Shown here piece by piece: positions 47,441 to 57,040 of a DNA stretch of 64,000 bases; position 1 is the first letter of the stretch; each line of letters starts with the position of its first letter. This DNA is from Sepiola atlantica (Eukaryota; Mollusca; Cephalopoda; Sepiida; Sepiolidae), in contig OY744525.1 in NCBI GenBank assembly GCA_963556195.1, positions 47,381,648 to 47,445,647 on the forward strand. Direction: 5' to 3'. Position numbers and translations under genes: made by a program. The notes under the pieces are model-generated. The model was given only the letters and a program-made list of their open reading frames with translations. It made no database searches and had not been told where the DNA came from.

Positions 47441-48165
47441 CGTAATATTTATTCTCTTGGGGTCAGCAGGGATAAAATTAGTAAATCGGGCTTAGGAGTA
47501 AAAATTACTTTTCTTCATTATTACTGGTAGTTGTTTCAATAACAACACTGAAACTAGGTGTTATGCTAAACCCCTTAACGTATTGTAAAACTATGGTATT
47601 TAATATTATAGCTTTTATGATTTTAGTGACGACATATTCACTTATATCTTTCCCACACATGTGGTTTCCATTTTGGGTGTTGTGTTATCGTAAATAACGC
47701 ACACGAGGGTCGGAAGAAAGAAGAAAAAGGACAATAGTAAAGAATCAGTTTGATTTACATACATACACATTTATTTTCACAAACAGTTTGTCAAATAGAA
47801 ACGTAAAAACGGTTATGGAAACATGTAACGAAGTACACAATATGACATACTTACTAAAGAGAGAATACATTAATGCCCCAAATGCAATCGATAAGAACAA
47901 GTGTTATCGGGGTCGTAAATAGAGAGAATATGTGAACAACGGATAAAAAAAAGAGTGATAGAAAGACACTTAGTAAGAGATGGGTCACTTAGTGAAATAA
48001 TTGCAATTTACGGCAAATTAAAAGAATTGAAATAGATTTTTATTTAAACATAACTCAATCCCCAAATTAAGGAATATTTTAGCATATATTTTGTGTGATT
48101 ACAATTTATAGGAAAATATTTTAGGGAAACAAATGTTGATCAACTCAGCTTTAGTATGATACTAG
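47441..48165. other. No gene seen
   Basis: 47440-47570 is the dispersed repeat shared with 5640-5780. The remainder is AT-rich and unassigned. Confidence 0.45.
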
Positions 48166-48489
48166 AAGAATACCCGACCCGTCCTCTCATGGTTAAAATT
48201 CCCGAACAGAAAATTTTGCACCACTTTTATGCCTACTTACGAAGATTAAAATCAAGATATAATCGTACTAAACCTTATGTCTAGAATCATTATTACAATT
48301 TTGATCAAAATTCATTACATGATTTTGATTCTAGAACAGGTCTATAATTTAAGGTTTAATTTTTGTCCCCCGTTTCATGAAACGAAATTAAACTAAATAT
48401 AGCTCACATTATCCACCCTTACGCCTAACAGTTGTGTTCCAAAATTCATAATCGGTTAATTAGTTTAAGCGTGAATTCTATACATAGAA

Positions 48490-48513
48490 ATATATATATA
48501 TATATATATATAA

Positions 48514-48573
<60 letters not shown>

Positions 48574-48597
48574 ATATATATATATATATATATATAA

Positions 48598-48635
<38 letters not shown>

Positions 48636-48662
48636 ATATATATATATATATATAAATATATA
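48490..48662. repeat. (TA)n array with 'aaaga' interruptions
   Basis: About 170 bp of TA broken by regularly placed 'aaagatata' units. Confidence 0.95.
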
Positions 48663-48865
48663 TGAAGAAGAATGGAAAGGAATTAGAGAAGCAAAAGCCA
48701 AATCAAAATTCAATTCAATTGCTCAGAGCAAGGCAATTTATTCAAGTTAAATTTTCCTTAACTTGAATAAATTGCCTTTTTTGCGGAATATAACTTGCTC
48801 TGAGCAATTGAATTGAATTTTGATTTGGCTTTTGCTTCTCTAATTCCTTTCCATTCTTCTTCATA
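48660..48865. mobile_element. Foldback element with about 90-bp arms
   Basis: The left arm 'gaagaagaatggaaaggaat..attgaattgctcagagcaag' is inverted from about 48785 to 48862. The short loop is 'ttaaattttcctt'. Non-coding. Confidence 0.85.
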
Positions 48866-49010
48866 TCTACCTGCTCTATCCTGGATATTGAGCTGTATAC
48901 TCTTCACAATAGGTTTTACCTTTCCTAAAAGTTCGCTTTTAGTACACCTCTTTATATAAATATATATATATAATCACAAACACACCTAACTTTATATAAA
49001 TAGAGATATA

Positions 49011-50165
49011 AAAAAGAAATTGAAATTCAGGGAATCTTGCTTGATGATTATGGATCACATTTAATAAAAATCTGAATTTTCAAATAGAAGCTTGAGCTTA
49101 TATTATGCCCCCTAAAAACACTTTAAAATTCCCCAAAGAAACTAAAATTTGGGGTATATTTATTAATTGATGTCTAATACCTATGTCAAAATTTCACAAA
49201 ATTCGGAGGTATCTGAATTTTCATCAAGACCTTCCATCCCCTCTTTGACCCCGTTTTATTATATTACTATTTCGCGACGAGAATAAAAACAGATAAACAC
49301 AGGATCAACTTTTAACTGATTGTAATATTCAATGATTTATTTTCTATATATATCAGAAGAAACTGGTCGTCTGCTTGAGGTATTAACGGAAGTTCAGTTT
49401 TGGTTCACGGCTAAGAGCCATGGTAGTGAGACTGCGACGCAATCATGGTCGTAAGGAGGTAATGGTTGTTAAGTGGATAACGATGCGTTCCATGAAATCA
49501 CTTTCACTTATAGTCCAGTTAAAATGTGGCTGAACCTCAAACAAGTTGCTAACAAAGGTTCTTAACTTGGATATTAGGCATGAATAACTTCTCTTTCAGA
49601 TAAAAACAAGTTTACCAAAATTAACATTGTGGAAAGGGGTCAACGGGTGCCATCTTTAAAATCCAACTTAACAATATTAAAATTTCTGACATTTCCTGAC
49701 AAGTATGTCCATTATTCCTGACAGTTACTGACAGAAATAAACGTTTTTCCTGACAAAAAACCTTTATTAAATTAGAAATAAAAAAATATTTTTTGCATAA
49801 CAATCCACACAGGGCCCACCCCACGCCAGCTTGACATTTTCTTGATGTTTTAAATTGTAATGATAGGTAGCTATATGCTTAATAATAAACTAACACCAGA
49901 AAATGATTAGCCGCTGTCATTGTTTTCATGTTTTTTAACTTTTTTATATAAATATGAATATAAAAGGTACAAAAACAGACTAAGTAGCCTTTTTTCAAGG
50001 CAACAATTGTCACATTAATTCCTGACATTTCATAAAACATAGGTACAAAATAAGTACAATTTACAATAAAGGAATGGTCAGTTGGTTGAATGCTGGGGCA
50101 AGGCTCTAGCATAACCACCACAGAACAAGGTCATGAACGGACTAAAGAACATTTCTTGTCAAGAA
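49011..50165. other. No gene recognised upstream of the CXC fragment
   Basis: AT-rich. 49430-49520 contains a degraded SINE-like block ('accactttcactta' type, shared with 37690). 49620-50160 may be the 3' untranslated part of the CXC fragment (minus strand), but I see no decisive signal. Confidence 0.4.
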
Positions 50166-50530
50166 CTAGTCAAAGGTAACTTCATCATCATTAAGATCTG
50201 GCTGTGATGAGTTGCTGCAGTGGAGGCCTTTGCAATTATCACACAAGTTTAAACAGTCAATGCCATGTTTCCTGCAGCTGCATCTTGCTGTAGTACACCC
50301 TGAAGTACAGTTACACCTAATTATAGCCAATACATTTACAAGACCAGCTGGCAAGTCAATCTTGATTGGTTGTAATTTACCATCTGAAAGTTTCCATCCC
50401 CACTCGTCAGGTTTTAGCTGGTTTCTACATTTCCATTCCTGAATTTGGAAGTAAACTCAAAGGCTGTGGAATTTCGTAGCTGCTCTTGTTGATGGCAATG
50501 ATTTGGCCTCAACATACTTTGAGCTTTTTG
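50166..50530 (-). pseudogene. CXC/tesmin-like cysteine-rich C-terminal coding fragment
   Basis: The minus strand encodes 'VYFQIQEWKCRNQLKPDEWG', 'KLSDGKLQPI' and a cysteine-rich end 'CNCTSGCTTARCSCRKHGID' then 'CLNLCDNCKGLHCSNSS', with a short acidic tail. The C-x-C...C-x-C-x4-6-C spacing resembles CXC (tesmin/TSO1-like) domains found at the end of many uncharacterised, often repeat-associated invertebrate proteins. One in-frame stop at 50457 separates the CXC part from upstream 'AKSLPSTRAATKFHSL' in the same frame. That frame fuses into the Gypsy integrase near 50530. Function unknown; zinc or DNA binding is inferred. Confidence 0.6.
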
Positions 50531-53038
50531 CAACCTTTTCCCAGTGGGTAATTGGGCATTTGCGGTTTGCAGCCGCTAGTTGTATGCTTTTCCATATTAT
50601 ACCGTTATAGCGCTCACATTGGGTGTTTCCCTGAGAGTGGTACGGCGTCGTCCGGCTTGTGGCTACTCCTCGTTCGTGAAGAAATTTTTTGAGTTGTTCA
50701 GGCATAAAAGAGGCTCCACAATCTGAATGGATGTAGGCTGGAACACCAAAAAGGGCAAATAATGAGCACAAGCACCGTATCATCGATTTCGCTGATATGT
50801 CTGGACAAGGAAATGCGAATTGGAATCGTGAATATTCGTCGATGACGGTTAGAATGTAACGATTCCCATTATTAGATGGTAGTGGACCCTTAAAATCGAT
50901 GTTTATTCTCTCGAACGGTTGTGTCGCTTTTATCAGTGTCCCGGTTTTAGGCCTGAAGAATTGTGGTTTATATTCAGCACATATTGTACACGATTTTATC
51001 ATTTTCTTTACGTCATCCGAAGAATATGGTAGATTTCTGGTTCGTACGTGTGTCATTCGTGTTATTCCTGGGTGGCACAGTTCATTGTGTAAGGTCCGAA
51101 GCTCATCCGTGTTGGGTATCGAGCTACATACTCTCGATAGTGCGTCAACCGCAGCATTCTCTTTATAGGGTCGGTAGATTGTATCAAAAGAAAAACAGGA
51201 GAGTTCTATTTTCCACCTCGCTATTTTATCATTTTTGATTTTGCTTGTTGTCCTGGTGTTAAACATAAATGCGACGGATTTTTGATCAGTAACCAGTCTA
51301 AAATGTCGTCCGATCAAATAGTGTCTCCACTTTCTGAGTGCTTCCACTATAGCATAAGCCTCTTTTTCGATTGCTGAGTGTCGCTGTTCTGAACGCAGCA
51401 AGGTCCTTGAAAAAAAAGGCGACCAGACGCCCGGATTGTCTTAGAGAGGCAGCAATTGCATAATCAGATGCATCTGTCTCCACCACCAGAGGAATAGTGG
51501 GGTCTATAGCCGTAATTGCTGCATTGGCTATATCCTTTTTAATATTCCTAAAGGCCTCCATTGCTGTGTGCGAGAGAGGGAAAGTGTCCGTTTGTACCAA
51601 TGGGTGAATTTTGCTTGAAAAAGAAGCAATCCACTGTGAGTAATGTGCAAATATACCAAGGGCTCGTTTTAGGGCACGCATATTATTAGGTATTGGCAGT
51701 TTTAGCAGCGGCTTCAATCATTCTGGGTCTGGTGACATAGATCCTTTGCTTACGGTATATCCTAGTAAATTAATGGTGTCTACGCTAAAAGTACATTTAT
51801 CGTTATTATTTTATTCATAATTCGCTGAAAACTGGCAACACCATTCGTTACTCCAAATGGTATTCTTTTAAACTGGTAGAGGCGGCCATTTGCCTCAAAA
51901 GCCGTGTAGGGTCGATCGACTGGTTTGATAGCCACTTGGTGATAGACACTTCTAAGGTCTAGTGTGCTATAAAGTTTATATTTAGCAATTTCGCTTAGAA
52001 TTTCATCTATCCGTGGTAGTGGGTACGCATCCAGTAGAGTAAACCTATTTATTGTTTAGGAGTAATCAATTACTAGTCTTTTTTGGGGGGGGTTTCGGAA
52101 GATGTTATTACTACTTGTGCCCTCCATGGAGACTCACTCATTTCAATGATTCCTTCACTAAGCATTCTCGTAATCTCGGTTTTTATGAACTGTTTATCCT
52201 CAAGTGAGTAGCGTCTAGATTTCATCGCTACAGGCTTGCAGTCTTGAGATAAATTATTAAAGAGAGATGGGTACTGAACATTGACTGCTGTTAAACCACA
52301 AATGCTAAGGGCTGGTTTGGATCCTCCGAAGGGAATCTCAATACGAGAATGATGCTGAAGAAAATCGTGCCCCAGTATCACGTCACAGCAAAGGTTTTTC
52401 ATTATCAAAAGTTTGATGTTTTTGTATGAAATATTTTTTTAAAGTAAATTAACCAGACAATATCCAATTACTTGTGATGATAAAGAAGCATTCGCCATAG
52501 ACACACGAGTAGAACAAGAAAATATTTTCCAGTTATTAGCTGTTACAATATTAAAATTAATATAATTACTAGAACTGCCGGTGTCAATTAATGCATCAGT
52601 AGAAACGCCATTAATTTTAACCCGCATTATACTTTTCGAGAGGGAGTCTGGAGACGCAGCTGTTATAGTAGCTACCATGAGAGAGGCGATAGAATTTTTA
52701 GAAACATTATTTTTGGTAGACCTACACACCTTAGAAAAATGTCCCAATTTCCCACACTTGTGACACCTAGCATCTCTGGCCGGACAAGAAAAACGAGGGT
52801 GTGTACTTAACCCACAAAAGTGGCATTTACGACCTGTGGAAGCAGCGGTGATAGGCAACTCTGAAAGGTTTGCAGTGCCCAGAATTTCTGGTTAAGGAAA
52901 GAAGTCACAGAGGAGGGGTCTGGAGAAGAATGCACACAAGAGGGGGCCGAATAACAAGAGTGTGTGTTGTTCAAAGCAGCACCGACCGTATTCGACTGCA
53001 GGTAGAACACCGACTGTTTTTGGGCAATTTCGAACGGA
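50530..53038 (-). pseudogene. Older Ty3/Gypsy element (A): gag end, protease, RT, RNase H, integrase, decayed
   Basis: In order on the minus strand: two zinc knuckles ('CHFCGLSTHPRFSC', 'CHKCGKLGHFSKVC', about 52745-52830), protease 'ALIDTGSSSNYI' (about 52560-52600), RT start ('MLSEGIIEMSESPWRAQVVI'), RT core 'TLDLRSVYHQVAIKP', then RNase H 'VVETDASDYAIAASL' (about 51440-51490), integrase HHCC ('CHPG' to 'CTICAEYKP', about 50960-51070) and catalytic Asp/Asp/Glu ('INIDFKGPL', 'HSDCGASF', 'QCERYNGI'). Frameshifts lie near 52880, 52090 and 51400, and a stop at about 52440. The YxDD block is deleted at about 51800. The gag start is at 57359-57853, beyond the nested insertion; no 3' LTR remains. 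Confidence 0.88.
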
Positions 53039-53043
53039 TAAGC
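53039..53043. other. Target-site duplication TAAGC (left)
   Basis: Identical to 57354-57358 and directly outside the LTRs of the nested element. Confidence 0.9.
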
Positions 53044-53356
53044 TGAAATAATAACGTAGGTCGCAAGTCACTGTTAACCTCCAAAGCAGCTCTTACTGCT
53101 AGACACGTGCACTCGCTTCGCACACTCCGTTTCTCTGAGACGGTACGAGACTCGCTTTTTATAATATCCAGTCACACCTAATTTCCATACGTGCAGCGAG
53201 ACTTTGCGAGATTTTGCGTGAACTGTATGTAATAAACATTCAGGGACGCCATGTTGGATTTCTTTCCTTCTTTCTTTCTTTCACTCGCAGCGCACAGGAC
53301 AAGCAAACCCGAGGACGTTTCGCAAGTAAGCCCTCTTCATGTTCATGTTCCCTACA
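53044..53356 (-). repeat. 3' LTR of element B
   Basis: 313 bp, read as identical base by base to 57041-57353. It also encodes the last 38 residues and stop codon of Pol. Confidence 0.95.
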
Positions 53357-56300
53357 CTCCCCCCTGATCTCATGATCACAGAGATGGCAGGGAGGCCTAG
53401 ATCGCCTTCGCCGGTTGCTTCTTCGGAGGGGGACAACGCAAGCCTCATCTTCGCTTGTGCTCTCGTCCGCGGTCTGAGGGTCGAGAAACATCGCGTCCGC
53501 TGGGATACTGCTGATATCCGAGTCACTGTCCGATGGGGCTGCTGCAAGCCAGAGCGATGCCTCACTGCTCTCTGACTCCGACTCGCTCTTGTCGTTCAGT
53601 GATGATTGCGTTGCTAACCGTAGGTCCCTAATGTGACGGGGCATACCGTCGACTCGCACCGCCTGTGGGCTGATTACCTCGGTGACGCGTCCAACTCCGT
53701 ATTTCGTCGTACACTTGCCGCGCGGGTTCTTAGTCCAGACGACATCCCCTTTTTTCAGTTTCTCTTTGGTTACTTCCAGTTCGGGCAGCGGGTTAGTCTC
53801 TATGCCTTTCACCCTGACGTGATACCTGTGCAAGGTGTCAGCCGGCGCTGTAGAGGGTGAAACATTATCCTTTGGGGTTACGTTATACAGGTAGACTGCC
53901 TCAAATACCGTGCAGCCCGTCCTGGCCGCAATGGTTTTGACGGTTCTGTGATTCCGCTCGATGACCCCATTTCCACTCGGTACGTGGGCGCATCGAAACC
54001 TCAGGTGTACTCCCCAGCCATCAGCAAACTTTCTGAACTGCTCACTAGTGAATGCAGCGCCATTGTCGGTTAATATCTCCGTTGGGGGGCCACGTTCAAG
54101 AAAAATATTGTTTAACTGACGGATGATGCTGGCTGCATCCTGCCGGCGCAGCATGCGCCATATCGCAAACCTGGATGGACCGCAATCAATGAGAGTCAAG
54201 AAATCCTCACCGTTGTGGTGAGTAATATCCATCGCCAGCCGGTTCCAATGGCTTTCCACTACCAGCTTTCCTTTCTCCCAGCGAACGGGTGCTGGATCAA
54301 TGGATTGGCATGCTATACAATCTTTGACCACTTTCCTGACGTCTGCCTTTTGTACTCCTGGTTCAACCAACTTAGCGAAATATAGGGTCCGCTTGACCCC
54401 AGGGTGCCCGGTTTGTTGGTGGACTTCTTTGATGGTATTAGATCGAACGGGGCTCATGGAAGCGGCGCAGGCGGGCTGCATGGGTTCAATAGTCTTTCTT
54501 ATGGCATCAAGCCATCTTTGAGGTACTCTCGTCAAACAATCTGCTTTGTTCAGGCTGGATTTGACCAGGGACACCTCTATTGACAGCGCATATTCGTTCA
54601 CCAGCTTCATGATCGTGTCGAGCCGCCGTCGGATGAGCATCTCGCTCGTGGCTTTGGTTCGTATTCTGGCCCTCCCGGTGAGAGTATCTGAAATCCACTT
54701 ATGGACGCAAGCAGAATCCGTGAATAGTCGCAGGGTGGTCGTCTTCCAAAGGATTGCCAAGTTTATCCCCTTGATAACCGCATCAAGTTCTGCCAGGTTT
54801 ATGTGCTGGGAGTCCTTTTCTGGGCGTAACCAGCAAGCGTCTTCCACCACCATTCCATCATGGACCACCGATACACCAATGGCGAGAGAGCTTGCATCAA
54901 CCCACACACTAAGGTTCTGGCTGTCGACGCACCATCTGCCTCGCGTTGGGTCTTCCTTGTGCACCCTGGTGAGGACTTCTTTGAGCATTGTATTGAGAGG
55001 GACGTCATGAGTTTCGTCATCCCATCCAGTGGTGACGTCGGAGGCTCTTCGCTTAATAAATGCCACCGCAACACGAAGCCAGCCGCCGACAGGAAGGTGT
55101 CCAACTAACTTTCCGCACAAGGAAAATACGTTTCGTCGTGTAACAATACAAGGCATGTCCGGGGTTTCATTTCCTCGTTTCCAGTACAGAACGTCATCTT
55201 CCTCCCAGACCTGCAAACCAAGTACCCGTGCGCCATCTCGTAGCCTTTCCGGTTCCTTGCTGAGAAGGCCAAAGTTGTAGAGATGCTCCCTCACGCGCGC
55301 CGCAGATACAATTTCCTCGTCCACGTACACGTCATCAATATATGCAGACGTTGCCCGCTGAATGCGCTCATCTTTAGTCAGAATGGTGTCAACAATCATT
55401 TGCATAATTGATGGCGCAACATTAAGTCCAAATCCCATGCGGGTTAGGCAATACCTTTTCCCCTTGATGAGCACCGTTTGATAGGGCCATAGTGATTTGT
55501 GTACACGCACTTGAAGGTATGCTTTGTGAAGATCCAGTACAGATACATTAGATCCCACTTGCCGCCATTCCCTCAACTTTTCAGTGCATACGTCCGCGCG
55601 AGCTGTAAAAGGGTCCACGTGCTCATTCAATTCTCGATAGTCGAGCACCGGCCTCACCTTCTGCTTATTCTGTTGGATAACCGCCATTAACGGGATCAGG
55701 CACTTTGGAGGACCCAATTCCTTCTCTGAATACGGAACTAGCCATCCATTACTAATCCAAGTTTGTAGTTCCTTGTCGTATTCTGCACGAGCTCCGGGGG
55801 GAATTTTGTATTCTGGCACCTTATTGCATAATTTCTCGGGTGGCTGCTCCTCCGACCACTTCCAGGAGGCTGTCCAGGATTTTGTGCGCTGGTCGAATTC
55901 CGCACAAAAATCAGGCTGTTCCAGCTTCATAGCTGCACTCAGAGCAAGGCCCGCTTTTGCAAAATGTGCCCTACCCTCACCATCAATGCGTACACCTCCC
56001 AATTCCTTGATGACGTCCATTCCCAGGAGTAGGTCGTAACCGAGCAGGTCACCGTTTATAACCAAGGCTCGTGCGGTTACTGTAGGCCCATCGCCGACAC
56101 CTGCGCGAATGATGCTAACGCCACAAGAGGCAATCGAGCCACCGCCAACCGTCAATACCGGGATCCTTTCCTTATCCCATGCGTCACAGCATGCTTTGCG
56201 CACGAGGGTCTGCGTGCACCCGGTGTCTACGAGCGCGAAGCGCTCACGCCCGTTTACGCGCACGCTCACTGTGGGTAGCGCCTTATTTGGCGACGATCTG

Positions 56301-56389
56301 GGGAGAAGACTGGCGCTATAGCTTACTCCCCTTGCCCGTTTCCCGGACAACCTCTTGCCACGTGACCCAGCTTGTTGCACCGGTAACAA
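53240..56389 (-). CDS. pol: Pol polyprotein of element B (protease, RT, RNase H, integrase)
   Basis: 1049-codon open frame, lying -1 relative to gag and overlapping it. Aspartic protease DTG at residues 55-57; RT with 'VRPVLDYREL' (245-254), 'VLDLHKAYLQV' (284-294) and catalytic YIDD (350-353); RNase H acidic residues at about D498, E534, D558 and D617; integrase zinc site H657/H662/C691/C694 and catalytic D721, D775, E811 with 35 residues between the last two. Then comes an acidic Ser-rich stretch (932-985), a basic 'RRSNRRRRSRPP' patch and a Cys/His tail (C1001, C1004, C1029, C1032). The first in-frame Met is probably not used, because expression is expected by frameshift from gag. All catalytic residues are present. 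Confidence 0.93.
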   Translation of the reverse strand: MLPVQQAGSRGKRLSGKRARGVSYSASLLPRSSPNKALPTVSVRVNGRERFALVDTGCTQTLVRKACCDAWDKERIPVLTVGGGSIASCGVSIIRAGVGDGPTVTARALVINGDLLGYDLLLGMDVIKELGGVRIDGEGRAHFAKAGLALSAAMKLEQPDFCAEFDQRTKSWTASWKWSEEQPPEKLCNKVPEYKIPPGARAEYDKELQTWISNGWLVPYSEKELGPPKCLIPLMAVIQQNKQKVRPVLDYRELNEHVDPFTARADVCTEKLREWRQVGSNVSVLDLHKAYLQVRVHKSLWPYQTVLIKGKRYCLTRMGFGLNVAPSIMQMIVDTILTKDERIQRATSAYIDDVYVDEEIVSAARVREHLYNFGLLSKEPERLRDGARVLGLQVWEEDDVLYWKRGNETPDMPCIVTRRNVFSLCGKLVGHLPVGGWLRVAVAFIKRRASDVTTGWDDETHDVPLNTMLKEVLTRVHKEDPTRGRWCVDSQNLSVWVDASSLAIGVSVVHDGMVVEDACWLRPEKDSQHINLAELDAVIKGINLAILWKTTTLRLFTDSACVHKWISDTLTGRARIRTKATSEMLIRRRLDTIMKLVNEYALSIEVSLVKSSLNKADCLTRVPQRWLDAIRKTIEPMQPACAASMSPVRSNTIKEVHQQTGHPGVKRTLYFAKLVEPGVQKADVRKVVKDCIACQSIDPAPVRWEKGKLVVESHWNRLAMDITHHNGEDFLTLIDCGPSRFAIWRMLRRQDAASIIRQLNNIFLERGPPTEILTDNGAAFTSEQFRKFADGWGVHLRFRCAHVPSGNGVIERNHRTVKTIAARTGCTVFEAVYLYNVTPKDNVSPSTAPADTLHRYHVRVKGIETNPLPELEVTKEKLKKGDVVWTKNPRGKCTTKYGVGRVTEVISPQAVRVDGMPRHIRDLRLATQSSLNDKSESESESSEASLWLAAAPSDSDSDISSIPADAMFLDPQTADESTSEDEACVVPLRRSNRRRRSRPPCHLCDHEIRGECREHEHEEGLLAKRPRVCLSCALRVKERKKERNPTWRP
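56276..56344 (-). promoter_or_regulatory. Predicted -1 frameshift signal: GGGAAAC slippery site plus pseudoknot
   Basis: GGGAAAC on the minus strand (56338-56344) is in gag phase G-GGA-AAC, the required X-XXY-YYZ arrangement. Six bases later GGGGAG (56326-56331) can pair with CTCCCC (56300-56305). Loop bases TAGCGCC (56312-56318) can pair with GGCGCTA (56276-56282), forming an H-type pseudoknot. The gag stop TAA follows the first stem strand. Confidence 0.8.
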
Positions 56390-57027
56390 CGCACGCGTTT
56401 TAACGTTCCTCGATCGGGCGCGTCCTTTGCACCGCTTCGGCTACGGCAGTCTTTTGAAAAATGATTCGGCCCGCCACATTTGTAGCATCTCACGTCTTCT
56501 GTTGGTGGTGAAGACGCTTCCGCAGCTGCCGAAACCGGCTCTGTGTCCTCTTTCAAAATGTTTCGGGCTCTGGCCAACAACTCGTCAAGCCCAATCTCAC
56601 TGAGTCTGGACGATGCTCGCAGCAGTCTGCTGGCGCTGTCTGGGAGTCCAGTCAGAAAAGCGCATCCCAGTATTCGCTCGCTTGTTCCACCAAACGGCGC
56701 GGCTAGCCTCCTCAAATCGGCCAGGTAGACGTCCACAGTCTCATCTAGCCCAAGCCGCCGTTCGGTGAACTGCCTCCAGGCGACGAAAGGGTCCACAGCA
56801 AAGGCTGCGTATAACGCCTGCCTAATTTCCTCCAGGCCTGGTTCGTCTCCGAGCTGCTGATACACCGAATATGCTCCTTTGGTCAGCCTCAGCGGGATGA
56901 CCAGTGCAGGATCCTTTATATTGCAAAGTCTGCAGACGCGCTCGGCTTTCTCCCACCACTCGACTACAGAGGGTCCGGAGGGGGAGCCGTCGAACTCGGG
57001 TATCAACCTCAAGTCGAACTTGTCCAT
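56323..57027 (-). CDS. gag: Gag protein of element B
   Basis: 234 codons from ATG at 57027, chosen because it is the first ATG after the 5' LTR and the sequence 'MDKFDLRLIPEFDG' then reads as a normal capsid start; a longer upstream reading would begin inside the LTR. The protein packages RNA in the virus-like particle. A helical capsid-like region (about 20-165) is followed by two CCHC knuckles, 'CYKCGGPNHFSKDC' and 'CYRCNKLGHVARGC', typical of nucleocapsid. It ends at TAA 56323-56325, just after the frameshift site. The 14-kDa-scale N-terminal matrix region seen in some elements is not obvious. Confidence 0.9.
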   Translation of the reverse strand: MDKFDLRLIPEFDGSPSGPSVVEWWEKAERVCRLCNIKDPALVIPLRLTKGAYSVYQQLGDEPGLEEIRQALYAAFAVDPFVAWRQFTERRLGLDETVDVYLADLRRLAAPFGGTSERILGCAFLTGLPDSASRLLRASSRLSEIGLDELLARARNILKEDTEPVSAAAEASSPPTEDVRCYKCGGPNHFSKDCRSRSGAKDAPDRGTLKRVRCYRCNKLGHVARGCPGNGQGE

Positions 57028-57040
57028 TGCCGAAATAGCT
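57028..57040 (-). promoter_or_regulatory. Candidate primer-binding site of element B matching the tRNA-Phe 5' end
   Basis: The whole leader between 5' LTR and gag ATG is 13 nt. Its plus-strand reading, 57029-57040, is GCCGAAATAGCT, the first 12 nt of animal tRNA-Phe as I know it. A standard TGG-starting site complementary to a tRNA 3' end is absent. Priming by a 5' tRNA fragment would be needed; this is inference. Confidence 0.45.

Larger units (their letters stand above)
48166..49010 (-). mobile_element. Possible Helitron-like repeat, interrupted
   Basis: The parts 48365-48495 and 48970-49010 match the continuous sequence 61715-61875 ('tgaaacgaaattaaa', 'taactttatataaataga'). The minus strand ends 'cgggtattcttctag' before T at about 48165, a Helitron-like CTAG|T. 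A TA array and foldback (48490-48960) interrupt it. Confidence 0.4.

Noticed and set aside
48432..48713. Tyr/Ile-rich ORFs on both strands
   Set aside because: Direct translation of a (TA)n array.
54546..55010. Plus-strand ORF of 154 codons and several others inside 53240-56389
   Set aside because: These are antisense shadows of the well-supported pol frame.
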